From: Aplysia californica
Lineage: Eukaryota > Mollusca > Gastropoda > Aplysiida > Aplysiidae
Assembly (NCBI RefSeq): GCF_000002075.1
Contig: NW_004797415.1
Location: 947,548-1,011,547 of the forward strand
Reading direction: 5' to 3'
DNA length: 64,000 nt
Positions 53,038-64,000 of this stretch are shown in pieces. Position 1 is the stretch's first letter, and every line of letters starts with the position of its first letter. Made by a program: the position numbers and the translations under genes. Under the pieces are notes generated by a model, which made no database searches, was not told the DNA's origin, and was given only the letters and a program-made list of their open reading frames with translations.

Positions 53038-55930
53038 CCTGTCACTGTCCTTCTCTTTCCCTGCCACCCCCTTTCCCTCACTCTCCGAGCGCGTGCACTC
53101 ACAAAGACATGCACCCACATACATATGTGCATTACATGATGCACACACAGACACTAGTGCCGGGTCGCGAGATAGAGAACGGTGGAACTGAATCACCACT
53201 CTTCCCTGCGGAACGCGAGGGCAAGAACGGAACCTTAACCTGGCTCCCCTTATTTTACAAAAGATGGTATAGTCCAACCCCCTTATTAAAAGAAAATGAA
53301 CAAGTTCCAACCAATGGACAGAAGAGATCGCACCCTGGTGCACCTCAACTTGGGTGGGGGCGGAGAGGATTGCGGGCTGCGGGACAAGGAGAGTGGGACT
53401 CGCGCTCGCCCTTCATTGGAGGAAAATCTGGCTGGCCCTGAATGCGCATTGGAGAGTTCTGCAGAGATATTAAGACTTTCTTGCTTGTAATAAAAACAAA
53501 AATGTGTTTTGTTACTTAAGGCATGATGCGGGGGAAATTTTGAAATTCGTTAAGAAGAAGAAACTAACCTTACAGATGTGGTAGCATCAATATAAATAGA
53601 GTGGAGAATTAGGTAATGAAGTAAAATTTTCAAAATTCTTTTGTGTTGCTATGGTAACGGCTGCCATATTGGAATGTCATATAAAATGTACACGTTTCAA
53701 AAAAATCTATCCTAAGGTTATAAATGATTTTAAAATGTCATAATAAGTGGTTTTGCTGCCTTCTGTGGCTGTTTTAGTGGATGGACTTGGCATTTTTTAT
53801 GTAGATCTAGGAGGAAAAACTTTTTCAGAATCGAGGACCAAACTAGGAGAATATTTTGACCACAAAAATCTCAGATCATAACAACGGATTAACCTCATAA
53901 TAGAATCATTTATTCAATATTTTTTTTTCGACGTCACTGCTTATTACACTAGAATAATATTCAATCTATCAGTATACCAAAAATTATGAAGATATCCTAA
54001 CAGCTTTTGGAATGATAGATTTTTTGTGTTCGCACCCCCTTTGAAAGAGCCTTATTTGAGAAAAAGCCCTTAAAGTTTTGACGCGCAAAACTTACTGTAA
54101 ACGTAGTTTTACAGTGGCGTTCAAAAGAAACTTGAAAATGTAATCACCCAGTCATCGCGTTAAAGCCTTGCATTACCAACCCATGCAGCATACCAATTTA
54201 AAACTAAATAAATTCTTCATCGTTGACACATTAATATTTAATCTAATTTAAGAGACTCCCGAGATATGGTCACTTAAAATTGACCTTAAAAATTCAGGCT
54301 TGGCAAAATTGTGCAAAATCAAAGAAATGTAAAATTGTCTTTGCGCATCTATTGAAGAGTATCAATATTGATTGAATGGCGATATATTGCATGCCCAATG
54401 AATGGAGAATTTAGTCTTTGCAATAATCAATATTTTATTACGATATTTTGTCACGATAGTTTCAAACATAACGGAAAACAGAGCAATCAGAAATACCACT
54501 CAAAACCTGGACTCAACACTAATTGTGTTCATTGTTAATTTGCTTTAGGAACCACTGGCTTTGTGTTGTGCACGAAACTTTTGGGCGTGGATTGTATTAA
54601 ATTTTGAACATATTTATCTGTCATTTCAATTCAAATGTCACAGAGAGTTCCAAACAAAGGGTCTGAATGGGGGGCACAGTCGTTTTTTTTTCAGCTGTGG
54701 TTTCATGGGACTTCACATACCTGCAGGAATCATATCGGGGCTGTTTACTGGTAACCACTCGAACGTTGAATTGATTTGGTTTTTTAAGAATTCTCTAATG
54801 GCATTGGATCTATGAAAAAATGCTTTGTTTAGCATGGGGATGACTACTTGAATAAGACCATGACGAAAATAAGGGTAAGACATGACTTTCTAGCACTTGT
54901 GCGATATAGTCCACTAATCCAAGGCATACAGTGATTCTCACGAGGGCGGGATTGTTCAATCCACCCCAGGCCACCCAAAACCATGGCAGTTTTGTGGCCT
55001 GTGTTCCTCACTGACAGATATTTGTGTTCAAAATCTTGCTCGGTCCATGTGCAAAAGAGGTTTCGTGGCGGATAAGAAACCAACAGCTCCTGAACAAAAA
55101 CAAAATTAAACTTAATGAACACAGGTAACTGTTACGTCCAGGTTTTGTGAGGTTTTTGTAACTGCTCTGTTTTTCAATCTTCGTGGAGTTTTCTGTTCAA
55201 GTCTTCGTTGTTGGTGTTTTGGAAGCTCTGAAGGGCGTTGAACATACTTTTGCTAATGCGATTTATATAGTCATCTTTTGCAAAATTTCAAAGTCATAAA
55301 TGCCGTAAAAATTGAGCCTCTGATAAGATTTGGCATCTCCGTCACACAGCATCCTGCTGTATACTAAACCTCATTTTTGTGCTGATTTTATGAATATTGT
55401 TTCAGCCTCCATAGCTTTTGCACTTCCTTGTAAATTTTCTGGCACTTCATTTGATGGTGGATTCTCCCCCCCAAAAATACAAAAGCACATATCCGTCGTT
55501 GTCACCAACTTCTGTAACTTTCTTCATTGGTGAAATTTTTATTATTTTTGGCAATGGGGTGAGGAGCAAGTTCATCCTCATCTAAAGTTTCCTCTTCACT
55601 ACTATCGCTCTCATGATATGTTCCATCACTATACTAGTGCCTATCAAATCAATGTTCAAACTGTCGTGTGATGTGCTCAAGAATGTCAATGCCATTGCAG
55701 CAGGCTGTGGTATTCTTGAGAAATTGAGGCTAGGGCATCAAAGTATTTTGGAAAAGTGTTCAAAAAGCATTTTCTGAGCTCGATGACTTTTGAAACTGGA
55801 GTAGTGCCAAAACTGCACTCTCATCTCGTTGATTAGACGCTAGCATCAGCATCAGCAAATGTCATTGAAGGAGATGGTTATGAGGCTGAAAGAAAAGAAT
55901 GAATTGACTTTATGGATCGATTTAAAATCC
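53037..55930. other. Intergenic sequence with no accepted gene
   Basis: AT-rich in 53500-54540. Between 54540 and 55860 short frames on the minus strand (for example FEHKYLSVRNTGHKTAMVLG at about 54960-55030, and an acidic DSSEEETLDEDELAP near 55570-55610) suggest a heavily decayed DNA transposase, but no family is recognised and no TIRs were found. Confidence 0.3.
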
Positions 55931-55934
55931 TTGC

Positions 55935-55935
55935 C

Positions 55936-55994
<59 letters not shown>

Positions 55995-56016
55995 ATGTCT
56001 GTCTGTCTGTCTGTCT
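55935..56016. repeat. (TGTC)n microsatellite
   Basis: About 20 CTGT units with one interruption. Confidence 0.95.
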
Positions 56017-56325
56017 ATAAATATAGACTCTGTCTGTCCATAAATATAGACAGGAGCACAGTTTTGGTGTAGAACAAAAGAAGACAGTAAAGGAAACATT
56101 GACCAATAATGAGTTTCTCAGATAAGGAGACCTGGCGATAATATTGAGAGCTTTCGTTGCAAGAAATAAAAAAAGATAACCGTGCTGTCGACTTTCCTTT
56201 TCTCTTTACTGTATAAAAATGTATACATGATATGGAATACGCTTACAAGTAGCCTGAATGAAATAATGAATATCTGATTCTGGGCCAAAGACATAACACG
56301 CACTCATGCCTGAGTGCGCATGCGT

Positions 56326-56372
56326 GCACACACACACACACACACGCAAACACACTCACACGCAAACACACA

Positions 56373-56422
<50 letters not shown>
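56326..56422. repeat. (CA)n microsatellite
   Basis: CA units with a few CG, AA and TC interruptions near the left end, then an unbroken tract. Confidence 0.95.
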
Positions 56423-56426
<4 letters not shown>

Positions 56427-56510
56427 CAGAGAGAGAGAAAGAGAGAGACAGAGGAGAGAGAGACAGAGAGAGAGAGTGTGTGTGTGTATGTGTGAGTGTG
56501 TGTGTGAGTA

Positions 56511-56588
<78 letters not shown>
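56427..56588. repeat. (GA)n microsatellite with a (GT)n island
   Basis: GA units, a GT-rich island at 56478-56508, then about 35 further GA units ending in a G run. Confidence 0.95.
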
Positions 56589-56595
<7 letters not shown>

Positions 56596-57955
56596 AATTC
56601 GATGTGTATTATCCTTCCACTTACTTTCCATCCGGTTGCTCATCAATGTCGACCCTGTTGTCTCTCAGGCTCAGGGAAGGTTGGTCTAAGTCCTGAGTTG
56701 GTTGTTTTTTTCTAGTCCTTTTCTTCCATCATTGATCCCTCTAAATTTACAACGACGATACAGAAACTTGTTCGGTCCTTTTCGTACTATGTATATCTCC
56801 ACACAGTTCAAGATTTTTCGCACATGATATTCAAGAACCCCGTTCAAACCGCTGTTATGCTTTTTGTAGTCACAACGGTATACTAAAGTACACACTTAGA
56901 ATAAGTTAGAACGGAAGTTTTCCGTAACTTTTCTGTGTTCATGGGACAGCCCTAGTCAGATATGTGTTGGAGACTTCAAGGCTCGCCCAAACTAGGGTGT
57001 GTCGTGTGGGAGGGTTTTTGGATGGTCAGTGAGTGGAGACAATGGCTTGTAGGGATGGGTTTACTGTTGGGTTACCATTGCTATGTCAGACTTTCGTATA
57101 CTGCTAATATTGAAAAAAGCCTTCCTTCGGCGATGGATATTCTTTCGAAAAACCACTTGGTTTCTTCGACTCGACACAGCACTGCTGAGGGTGGAAGCTG
57201 CGAGTTGGCTGGCAGCGGTGAGAATGAATCCGAATACATGGCGTCCCACGCAAGACGTTTGTCACTGTAAAACGAAAAGATGGTGTCTTCTGTCTGTTTT
57301 TTTTCTTCTTGCACCACCGGCCCGGTCAAGGCCAGATGATAATGTAGATCGGCTGTATCAAGCTGTTGCGCTAACTGGCTTCCAAAAAAGTCCTGAACTT
57401 TTCCGACTCCGTGAAAACAAGTGCGCGGGGGCTTAAAATTAGCGAAACAGTTTTCTCATATATATCTCTTGTCAAGACTGTAAAAAAAAAAAAAATATGC
57501 AACAGCTTCTCAATGATCGGCCAGTCTGGCAAAATTCTGACTTTTTCAGGAATTGGATTTCCTGATTTATCCATAAATTCGGCAGCTCTTACCGAGCTCT
57601 CGTTGAGGGCGTATGACAGGGGGGAGGGGGGAACGATCCACGTTTCAACGTCATGAGAGTGGGCTTTGGCCGTAATCTTCAGTATTTGACCAGTTCAGGC
57701 TTGTTCAAGTGCTCATGCACTGTCAGGGGAGTTCATTCACAAAATGCTGATTAATGTGAATTTGAGCTTAGTTAAACATGTTTTAAATTGCACATACACA
57801 TGCCCAGTAATCTAGTTTCATACATCATGACAACCCATCATTCTCAGCTAAATAATAATGGAAACAGCCATATTACTTGTAACTTATTTACCTCAATGAT
57901 CAAGTCCGAACTGCTTTTGAATCGCCATTTTGCGGAATTAGAGTTCACAATCTTC
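56589..57955. other. Intergenic sequence; possible mariner end relic
   Basis: Near 56925-56957 the minus strand reads AGGGCTGTCCCATGAACACA, the style of a mariner TIR (compare CGAGGGCTGTCCC at 26526), but no partner end or transposase is seen. The rest, including a 117-codon plus frame at 57083, shows no domain. Confidence 0.35.
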
Positions 57956-57980
57956 AAAATGATGTATGTTGTTGTTGTTG

Positions 57981-59372
57981 TTATCGATCCAGCAACAGCT
58001 GGGCTCTTGCCCTTCTGTCCAATGCCATGTAGTGATAAGTGCAGGTCTGCTGCAGTTGCTGTAATGTTCCATAGAGTGTGTTGTCTATGTTAGGTCTCGG
58101 AGGGAAAAGGGTAGCTCTGATGTCATTTAGGGCTGTGCAGTGGAACAGGTGATGCTCCACAGTCTCATATGCATAGTCACACAAGGGACACATTGGGGGA
58201 AGTTCCGGGTTTATTCTGTTCAGGTGGAAGTTGAGCTGTATATGTTCTGTTCGTAGGCGGAAGATCGTGGTCTGTTTCTTTCTCTGAAGGCGGTTGATAT
58301 TGTCATTCCTTTTTGTTGTAGTCACATGTTTGAAAACTGCTCTGCCTGTCTTTCCCAGGGCCCATCTGTTCATCCAATCTTGTTTGTTGTTGCTTTTGAT
58401 GATTTGTTTTGCAGTGTTGTATGAAGTTGGAGTGTTGGGTTGTTCCTGTCTAGATCCCCGTTTGGCGAGTGTGTCTGCTCTGTCATTTCCAGGTATGTCT
58501 GAGTGTCCGGGGACCCACTGCATTACTAGGTTGATGCCACAGAATGTTATCAGATGATGGGATCCAAACAGTATATGGGTCAAATCTTGGTTTAGATGAT
58601 GGTCATTTTCTATGGCTTGTAATACTGATAGTGAGTCAGTGAAAATCACAATACTCTGTGCTTTTCCAGGATGAGTGTCAAAAACTGTGCGGAGATGGTA
58701 CAGTGCTGTTTCAATTGCCATCATTTCTGCATCGTAGTTGCTGCATTTCTCTCCACAGGCTGCAGAGATCTCATTGGAACTTCCATCTGGGTACTGTATT
58801 AGTATTCCATATCCGGCCTTGGTTGTGCTTTTGAATGCTGAGCCGTCCGTATAGACGTGTATCCAGTCATCTGAATAGCTGTCGATTGTTTGATGTGATG
58901 CAAGCATCAGCGTCACTGGGTCTGAAGATTTTGTGCTCTTGTCTTTGAGAGATGTTGTAATGATTGGCTTTTTTAAAGAAAGGTGGGGAGGGATGTTTTG
59001 GTTGACTCTTTTGGTTTCTTTTCTGTTTTGTGGTAGATGGTGGCTCTCCATTAGTTCTGTGATGTGATGCATGATTGATTTTTGTTGAATTCGTTTCTTT
59101 GGTTTCCATGTTTCTACGAATTTCCTGTTTGGGTGGTTGGGGCACATTCTTTTAGTTCTTTCATGCAGCTCCAAAACTGCTCTATCTCTGCGGATTCCCA
59201 GGGGTTCAACATTTGCAAGGATTTCGCACGCGGCGGTAGGTGTGGATCTCATGCCGCCATTTATAAAACGAAGGGCATTGTTTTGGACCTTGTCAAGGGT
59301 GTTGCAAGTAGTTGTACTGCACATTGTGAGTAGGCTATTGCTGTATTCCAGGAAAGATCGGACATAACCCAG
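57981..59372 (-). pseudogene. LINE RNase H and zinc-knuckle region
   Basis: Open for over 460 codons. RNase H residues are complete: Asp in HVYTDGSAF, Glu in YDAEMMAIETAL, Asp in VIFTDSLSVLQAI, and His and Asp in QWVPGHSDIPGNDRADTLAK. The tail CPLCDYAYETVEHHLFHC is a CCHC-type knuckle. The stop codon overlaps the AAC-repeat tail. Confidence 0.92.
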
Positions 59373-60699
59373 TTATAGAGCTCTCAGAGTTTGTTTGTCT
59401 GATCCCCATGAACTGCTTGCGAGTTTCTTTAAAAGTTGGAGTCTTTTTTTAGCCTTGTTCCTTATGTTCTCCACTTGGCTTTTCATGGTTAGCCTATGGT
59501 CAAGTTTGATTCCTAGGTAAGTTGGATGTTCTTCTTTGGGGAGACTTTCATTTCCTATCTGTAGTTTGAGATTTTCTTTGGCTGCTTTATGGCTCTTCGT
59601 GACGATAGTGTATACTGTTTTCGTGCAGTTTATTTTAAGTTTCCATTTCTGACAGTAATTATGGAGCCTCTTAGGGTCTTCATTTAATTTCCCTGCTCCT
59701 ACTATCGTGCTGTGATGTGTCTGCCAGAGAGCAAGATCATCGGCATAAAGAGTCTTTTCTGATTTCAGCACGTTCGTTACATCATTAAAGAAGATCAGGA
59801 ACAAAGTGCAACTCAGACAGGAACCTTGAGGTAGGCCTTCCTCGAGTACTTCTCTTGACGAGTGGGCATTGTTTACCTTGGTTTCAATGTTTCGATCCGA
59901 CAGAAAGAACTTGATCCATTTGTAAAGTTTGCCATGTATCCCGAGGTCCATCAATTTCATGAGTAGGCCTTTTCTCCACACTCTGTCGTACGCCTGTTGG
60001 AGATCTACAAAGATGGCGACAGTGTGTTTACTCTCCTGAAATCCATCCTGGATGTTTTGACTCAGTTTAAAATGTTGATCTTCTGTGTTGCTGCCTTTTC
60101 TGAAGCCTGCTTGGTGTGGGTTTAAGCTGTTAGTATTTTCCAGGTACCAGTAGAGGCGGTTGTTTATCATTCTTTCCACAAGCTTACCGATACATGATGT
60201 TAATGAGATGGGTCGGTAGCTTTTCGCTTCTCCAGGTGGTTTCCCATTTTTCAGGAGTGGTGTAATCTGGGGCGATCCTCCATGCCTTTGGTATTCCACT
60301 CGTTCTCCACGTGGTGTTTATCAGGGAAAGAAGAACTTCTTTTCCTTTAGCACCAAGGTGGCACAGCATTTCGTTGTGTATTTTATCTGGTCCTGGGGCT
60401 TTCTTTTCCTTTAGCTTTTTGAGGGCCTGACTGAGTCCCACCATGCTATAATCCTCTTCAAAAAGCGAGTTGTTCACAGTAGGAGCTTTTTCTTTATGCT
60501 TAGCCCTATTTATGAGAAGTCTGTCAGCCTCGGTTAGTCTGCCTGCCCTGTTTACAGAGGCGAAAAAAACGGTTGAAATGTTCAGCTTTCTTCTGGTCTT
60601 CAGTGATGGTGCTGCCTGAAAGGAAAAAGGGTTTGGGGTTGCTTCTTTGTCTTTCTCCCGAGAGGTTGCTGACAAGGGACCAAGCCTTTGTTCCATTGT
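59373..60699 (-). pseudogene. LINE reverse transcriptase region
   Basis: Lies in two overlapping frames (60184-60696 and 59373-60299). Motifs in order: LKKLKEKKAPGPDKIHNEML, NGKPPGEAKSYRPISLTSC, HQAGFRKGSNTEDQ, FVDLQQAYDRVWRKGLL, EEGLPQGSCLSCTLFLIF, the catalytic TLYADDLALW and HPTYLGIKLD. The YADD pair is intact. The TAA at 59373-59375 separates it from the RNase H part in the same frame. Confidence 0.9.
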
Positions 60700-61963
60700 G
60701 GCGGAGGTCGAGATCTTTGCAGGTTTGAGTCCATTTCTCTTTTTTGGCTTTTTTTACTGTCACTTTCACCTGAGCGCAGGTCTTGTTGTAGTGTATTTTG
60801 TTTATTGTTGATGGTGATTTTTCCAATGACTGTCTGGCTTTCTCTCTTTCTGCCACAGCAGTATGGATTTCTTCACTCCAAAAGGATTTGAAATTTCTTC
60901 GGCATCCCCGTGGAATGTGCTGAGATACAGCTTTCAGAATATTTTCGGTGACTTGTTCATTAAAAAGATCAGCATCTTCTGTTTCTTCTATGCTGGAGAG
61001 CAATTCGTTTGAGGTCTTTTCGTATTCTGCCCAGTTGGCTTTCTTAAAGTTCCATCGAGTTCTCCGAGGGTGGTTCAATGCAGGTGGGGAGGTGATCTGT
61101 ATAAAGATAGGCCTGTGATCACTTCCTATGTCATCAATCACTTCGATGCGACAGGAGTTTTTAATGTCGGATGAGCAGATGGTGAGATCAGGCCGGCTGA
61201 GAGTCAAGTGGGCTCTGTGAAGTAAGGTAGGAGTTGAGTTGACATCTTGTAATACAGATAGGTTGCTGGTTTCGCACAGCTCCTCAATCTTTCGGCCTGT
61301 GCCGTTATAGTTGATGTAGCCCCATTCTGGAGAGTGGCCATAAAAGTCACCCGCACAAATGGTTTTTTCGTAGCTAGCTGCTTGCAGATCAGACAAGTCG
61401 CATGTTGTCTGTGGGGGGCTGTAAACATTATAAAGTGTGTACTTCCTACCAATGTGCCATATGGTGGCCTTCTGGATATCTGTCGGTTGGGCAGATGATA
61501 AGTGTACAACATCTCCCTGAACATCATTTCACAGGTAAGTGACTACACCACGGCATCCTGTGCATGTGCAGGCATAACTGGTGTATCCTGTGAGGTTCAG
61601 GTCCGTACCTTTGTGTAGGGTTTCTTGAAGGAGGGCAACATGAATCTGTCTGTCCTTCAGTACTTTGAGGAGTTCTGTTTTCTTGTTCCTCAAACCACAG
61701 ATGTTGAGTTGCAAGAGGTTGAGGGAACTCTTCTTCTGGTTGGGGATGTAGTTTGCTCCCTTCTCACGCCGAGAGCTTTTCGGTGCTGGTATAGCACTGT
61801 TTCTGTGTGTATCACCAGTAGCTGACTTGTCGCTCAGAGCAGCCTGGTGATTGCGCTGCCTGGCGTGGACCTTGTTTAACGAGGCGACGTCTGAGCTCGC
61901 ATGTAATTTATTTCTTTGTGTCATGGCATTGTGGACTGGGGTGTCTGTGGACTGTCTGCCCAC
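60524..61963 (-). pseudogene. LINE endonuclease region
   Basis: From a Met at 61963: a basic and polar N-terminus, then the endonuclease core LNLLQLNICGLRNKKTEL, ALLQETL, the GDFYGHSPEWG motif (GDFN type), SRPDLTICSSDI and SDHRPI. All catalytic landmarks (Asn, Glu, Asp, His) are present. One TGA at 61529-61531 sits where CGA (Arg) would fit. The frame ends at 60524 because of the homopolymer change at 60563-60569. Confidence 0.88.
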
Positions 61964-62592
61964 CCTGAGAAGAGGTCATTCATGTTGAGGATAGGAAGGT
62001 ACTAGGAGTTTTCAAGAGACTGGAAAGACCTAACTGCCCTGTGACCGTGTAATTCCGGTAGGGTTCACGTTGCCCATTCCCCGCCACCAATGGCTACTGG
62101 CTAAGGTTTTCGACTCTTTCATGAGGTATTGGCCAAGTGGGGAAGCCATTGGATCGTCACGTCCTGGTTCGTTGTGCCTTTACTAAGAGGTTTCACGGCT
62201 AGAAAGCAAGTCAGGCATTCTGCTCGGTCCATCTCTTGCACCCAGACACTCTCAAACTGGCTGGTACCTTCTCAACCACAGAGGGTGTGTTGATAAAAGT
62301 AGTAGAGGTGTTAGGCAGATTAGACACCCACTCAAGGGAGAGTAGGAGCGTGTTAGTGAGGAGCATAGCGTCTACCACGCATCGCCTGCTCCCATCCTGT
62401 TGTTTTAACCCCTCTAGGAAACGGGGGGGTTGGTTTGTTGGCGCCAACAACTCGCCACTCGCCAGAGCCGTGTCAGTGAGGACAGGGACCACCACGGGCA
62501 GGTACGGTTGGCTGGATTGGGAGAAGCTGTTTGAGACGCTTAGGCATTTCTCAATATTTAAATGAGACCTATCACCAGTCCTTGATCCCTTT
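61964..62592 (-). other. LINE 5' leader
   Basis: The minus-strand sequence from the target duplication to the endonuclease frame. A 132-codon frame (62211-62609) runs over it and across the duplication, so it is not a genuine element ORF. No CCHC-type ORF1 is visible; ORF1 may be lost or decayed. Confidence 0.5.
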
Positions 62593-62604
62593 AAAATGAT
62601 GTAT

Positions 62605-63155
62605 AGCATGACTGATTTCTGAGCGTGTGGAGAGCTTTATGCCCATTACAAAAAAAAGGACGTTTTAGGGAAAACAGTTGCGCTTTTTTTCACTAAGAGG
62701 AAGGGGAATGTCATCTTTGTGAGTGTTTTTGAACGTGTTCTGCTATTGACAGGGACATAAGACCTTCAATTTGGGAAAGTAGACATTTCAAAGTACTCGA
62801 ATCCGTTAACAGCCTAATTTCGATCTAAGACAAAAAAAAAGACGTCATTTGACCATGGCCTTTCCCCACATTATGCCTTTACTAAAATGATTATTGTTTT
62901 CTTGTCGTGTTTTGGGAATTTTTAGACTACACGTTATTTACTAAGGTTGCTGATACTATTTATGGTCAACAGTGTTATTTCTGCTTGATTTCTACCTCTG
63001 AATATAATGTTTTTAAGAAAATGTAAGTTTATTACCTTTTAGATGTTGTGCTCTTTTCATTCTTCGCTTTATTTTGTCTCCATAAGCTTGCCTACCACCA
63101 TTTCTTACTTTTGACATTAAATCATGTTCTCAGTACTGTTCTTTTTCTTCTTCAG
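62605..63155 (+). other. Region upstream of the CIAO1 coding exon
   Basis: AT-rich. A pyrimidine tract (ttctttttcttcttcag) before 63156 shows that the coding exon is reached by splicing, so a non-coding first exon of CIAO1 must lie further left, probably beyond the LINE. No promoter element was singled out. Confidence 0.4.
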
Positions 63156-63161
63156 AACTCA

Positions 63162-63294
63162 ATGCAGTCCTTACAAGAGGCTCAAAAACTTTCGGGACAC
63201 ACAGAGAGAGTCTGGTGTGTGTCTTGGAATCCGTCTGGGACACTTCTAGCTTCATGTAGCAGCGACAAGACTATCCGTATATGGGGAAAGGAAG
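63162..63294 (+). CDS. CIAO1: CIAO1, first coding exon (gene continues beyond the right edge)
   Basis: Encodes MQSLQEAQKLSGHTERVWCV then SWNPSGTLLASCSSDKTIRI and WGKEG, the first WD40 blade of CIAO1 (human: [20 protein letters not shown] and IRIWGTEG). CIAO1 is the WD40 propeller of the cytosolic iron-sulfur targeting complex with CIAO2B and MMS19, which loads Fe-S clusters onto DNA polymerases, helicases and other apoproteins. The acceptor AG is at 63154-63155, leaving six bases of 5' UTR in this exon; the donor gtgggt at 63295 leaves phase 1. A frame upstream of the acceptor is not supported. The remaining blades should be encoded to the right. Confidence 0.88.
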
Positions 63295-63409
63295 GTGGGT
63301 CAAATTCCATTTTGTTGGCCTTTCTGAGTTGCAGGCCTGTCAAGTACTCGGGTGAAATTGGAGCTCTCTGAACTTTTTATTTTTGCATGTCGAAGAACCC
63401 TGTCTGTTT

Positions 63410-63540
63410 TAGTTTTAGTAAGAGTTTTACAGCACTTGTTACACAATAAGGTCATATAAGTGCTGAAGATTAGTAGAGGTGTTATAAGAGAGTAACAAAC
63501 ACAAAAAAAGAAGGAGCACCAACCACTCACAATCCACTGA
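63410..63540 (+). repeat. Dispersed SINE-like repeat, copy 3 (in CIAO1 intron 1)
   Basis: gttttagtaagagttttaca, gcacttgttacacaataagg, tcatataagtgctgaagatt, then agagtaacaaacacaaaaaa. Aligns with 38980-39165. Confidence 0.65.
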
Positions 63541-64000
63541 ATCCTGTCTGGATTTGCATAAAATTCTTTTTTTTTCTTGAATGTTGAATACTGTTTCTGT
63601 CAGGCCAAATACCGATTCCACCCCGTGGTCAGACCTGGGAAGTGCAAGAGATATAATTTTCCAGGAGAAGGAAAAAACTTTTTATTTTAAAACAGCGTTG
63701 TCAAGCCGCTTCAATTTCGCAGAAACCACTCAAAACAATGACAATGTAACAAAATGAGGGTTAGTTACTTTTAAACAACATATTGATTTTCTTATGTTAT
63801 GACGCTTACGAGGAATGATTACACTACGGTGGTTGTGATCAGACCTCGTAAGCAACGACTGTTGTAATTTTCGAGGTTTGATCATGGTGAAATGTTGGTA
63901 AAGTGCATACTTGTAAGCAACAATATTTTCGTACGACAGAAGAACCGACTTCAATGGATGGTGGTCAGGACTCCTTAGTGAGATCAGGGAGGCCAGGGTT
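63541..64000. other. CIAO1 intron sequence, nothing further recognised
   Basis: No second CIAO1 exon (no WD40-like peptide such as VRKVAWSP) is found before the edge. Confidence 0.4.

Larger units (their letters stand above)
57968..62592 (-). mobile_element. Nearly full-length non-LTR retrotransposon (EN-RT-RNase H LINE), 4.6 kb
   Basis: A 12-bp target duplication AAAATGATGTAT flanks the element (57956-57967 and 62593-62604). On the minus strand it has a leader of about 600 bp, endonuclease, RT, RNase H, a zinc-knuckle tail and an (AAC)n 3' tail that begins at the stop codon, so there is almost no 3' UTR. This is the layout of I-clade-like elements. Four lesions interrupt the main ORF: TGA at 61529-61531, an extra base in the A7/T7 run at 60563-60569, a frame change near 60270 and TAA at 59373-59375. 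The exact duplication and few lesions point to a recent insertion. It lies about 570 bases upstream of the CIAO1 coding exon, on the opposite strand. Confidence 0.92.

Noticed and set aside
52959-53441. Long Ser/Leu-rich and Arg/Glu-rich open frames
   Set aside because: They are translations of the (TC)n/(GA)n tract at 52962-53036 and its flanks; no domain and frames open on both strands.
56306-56646. His/Thr- and Ser/Leu-rich frames
   Set aside because: Products of (CA)n and (GA)n microsatellites.
57083-57436. 117-codon frame considered as a CIAO1 5' exon
   Set aside because: No similarity to CIAO1, whose N-terminus is fully supplied by the exon at 63162; overlapping frames exist on both strands.
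62211-62609. 132-codon minus frame considered as ORF1 of the LINE
   Set aside because: It starts outside the element, across the target duplication, and has no nucleic-acid-binding motif.

Overview
The window looks like genomic DNA from an intron-rich, repeat-rich invertebrate. A mollusc, probably a gastropod, is my inference from the gene families and repeat types; no species can be named from the sequence. There are no bacterial operons, rRNA genes or CRISPR arrays. Host coding sequence is a few percent of the window; most of the rest is introns and transposable-element (TE) debris.

Three host genes are supported by exon chains with matching splice phases. (1) Plus strand, 2916-16102: the 3' part of a ZNFX1-like gene (NFX1-type zinc finger protein 1, an RNA helicase-type antiviral factor). 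It has Cys-rich NFX1-type fingers, a RING-like Cys/His block and a C-terminal RZ-type zinc finger; the helicase exons lie to the left of the window. (2) Minus strand, 36222-47676: a complete nine-exon RSU1 gene (Ras suppressor protein 1, a leucine-rich-repeat partner of PINCH at integrin adhesions), 272 codons. (3) Plus strand, from 63162: the first coding exon of CIAO1 (WD40 protein of cytosolic Fe-S assembly), running off the right edge.

Repeat layout. 1-2055: RTE-like LINE on the minus strand, cut by the window edge. 3500-8450 (ZNFX1 introns): transposase relic, two pogo-like elements, a family of about 436 bp with terminal inverted repeats (TIRs), and a piggyBac-like MITE. 14100-14870: 3' end of a LINE with RNase H. 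17000-25000: LINE 3' ends, TTAA-flanked MITEs and a decayed RT-RNase H LINE. 26526-27891: a mariner with perfect TIRs and an intact transposase. 28272-33262: a 5-kb hAT-like insertion with an 8-bp target duplication, carrying palindromic satellites and splitting an older MITE. 46375-52220: paired repeats around RSU1 exon 1, a Tigger-like element inserted into a palindrome cluster, and an inverted-repeat element. 52950-56590: long microsatellites. 57968-62592: a nearly whole 4.6-kb LINE (endonuclease, RT, RNase H) with a 12-bp target duplication.

The three host genes have no obvious shared pathway. The most unusual material is in the non-autonomous elements: the hAT-like insertion with its internal palindromes, the interlocked inverted repeats beside RSU1 exon 1, and the inverted-repeat element at 51254-52220.
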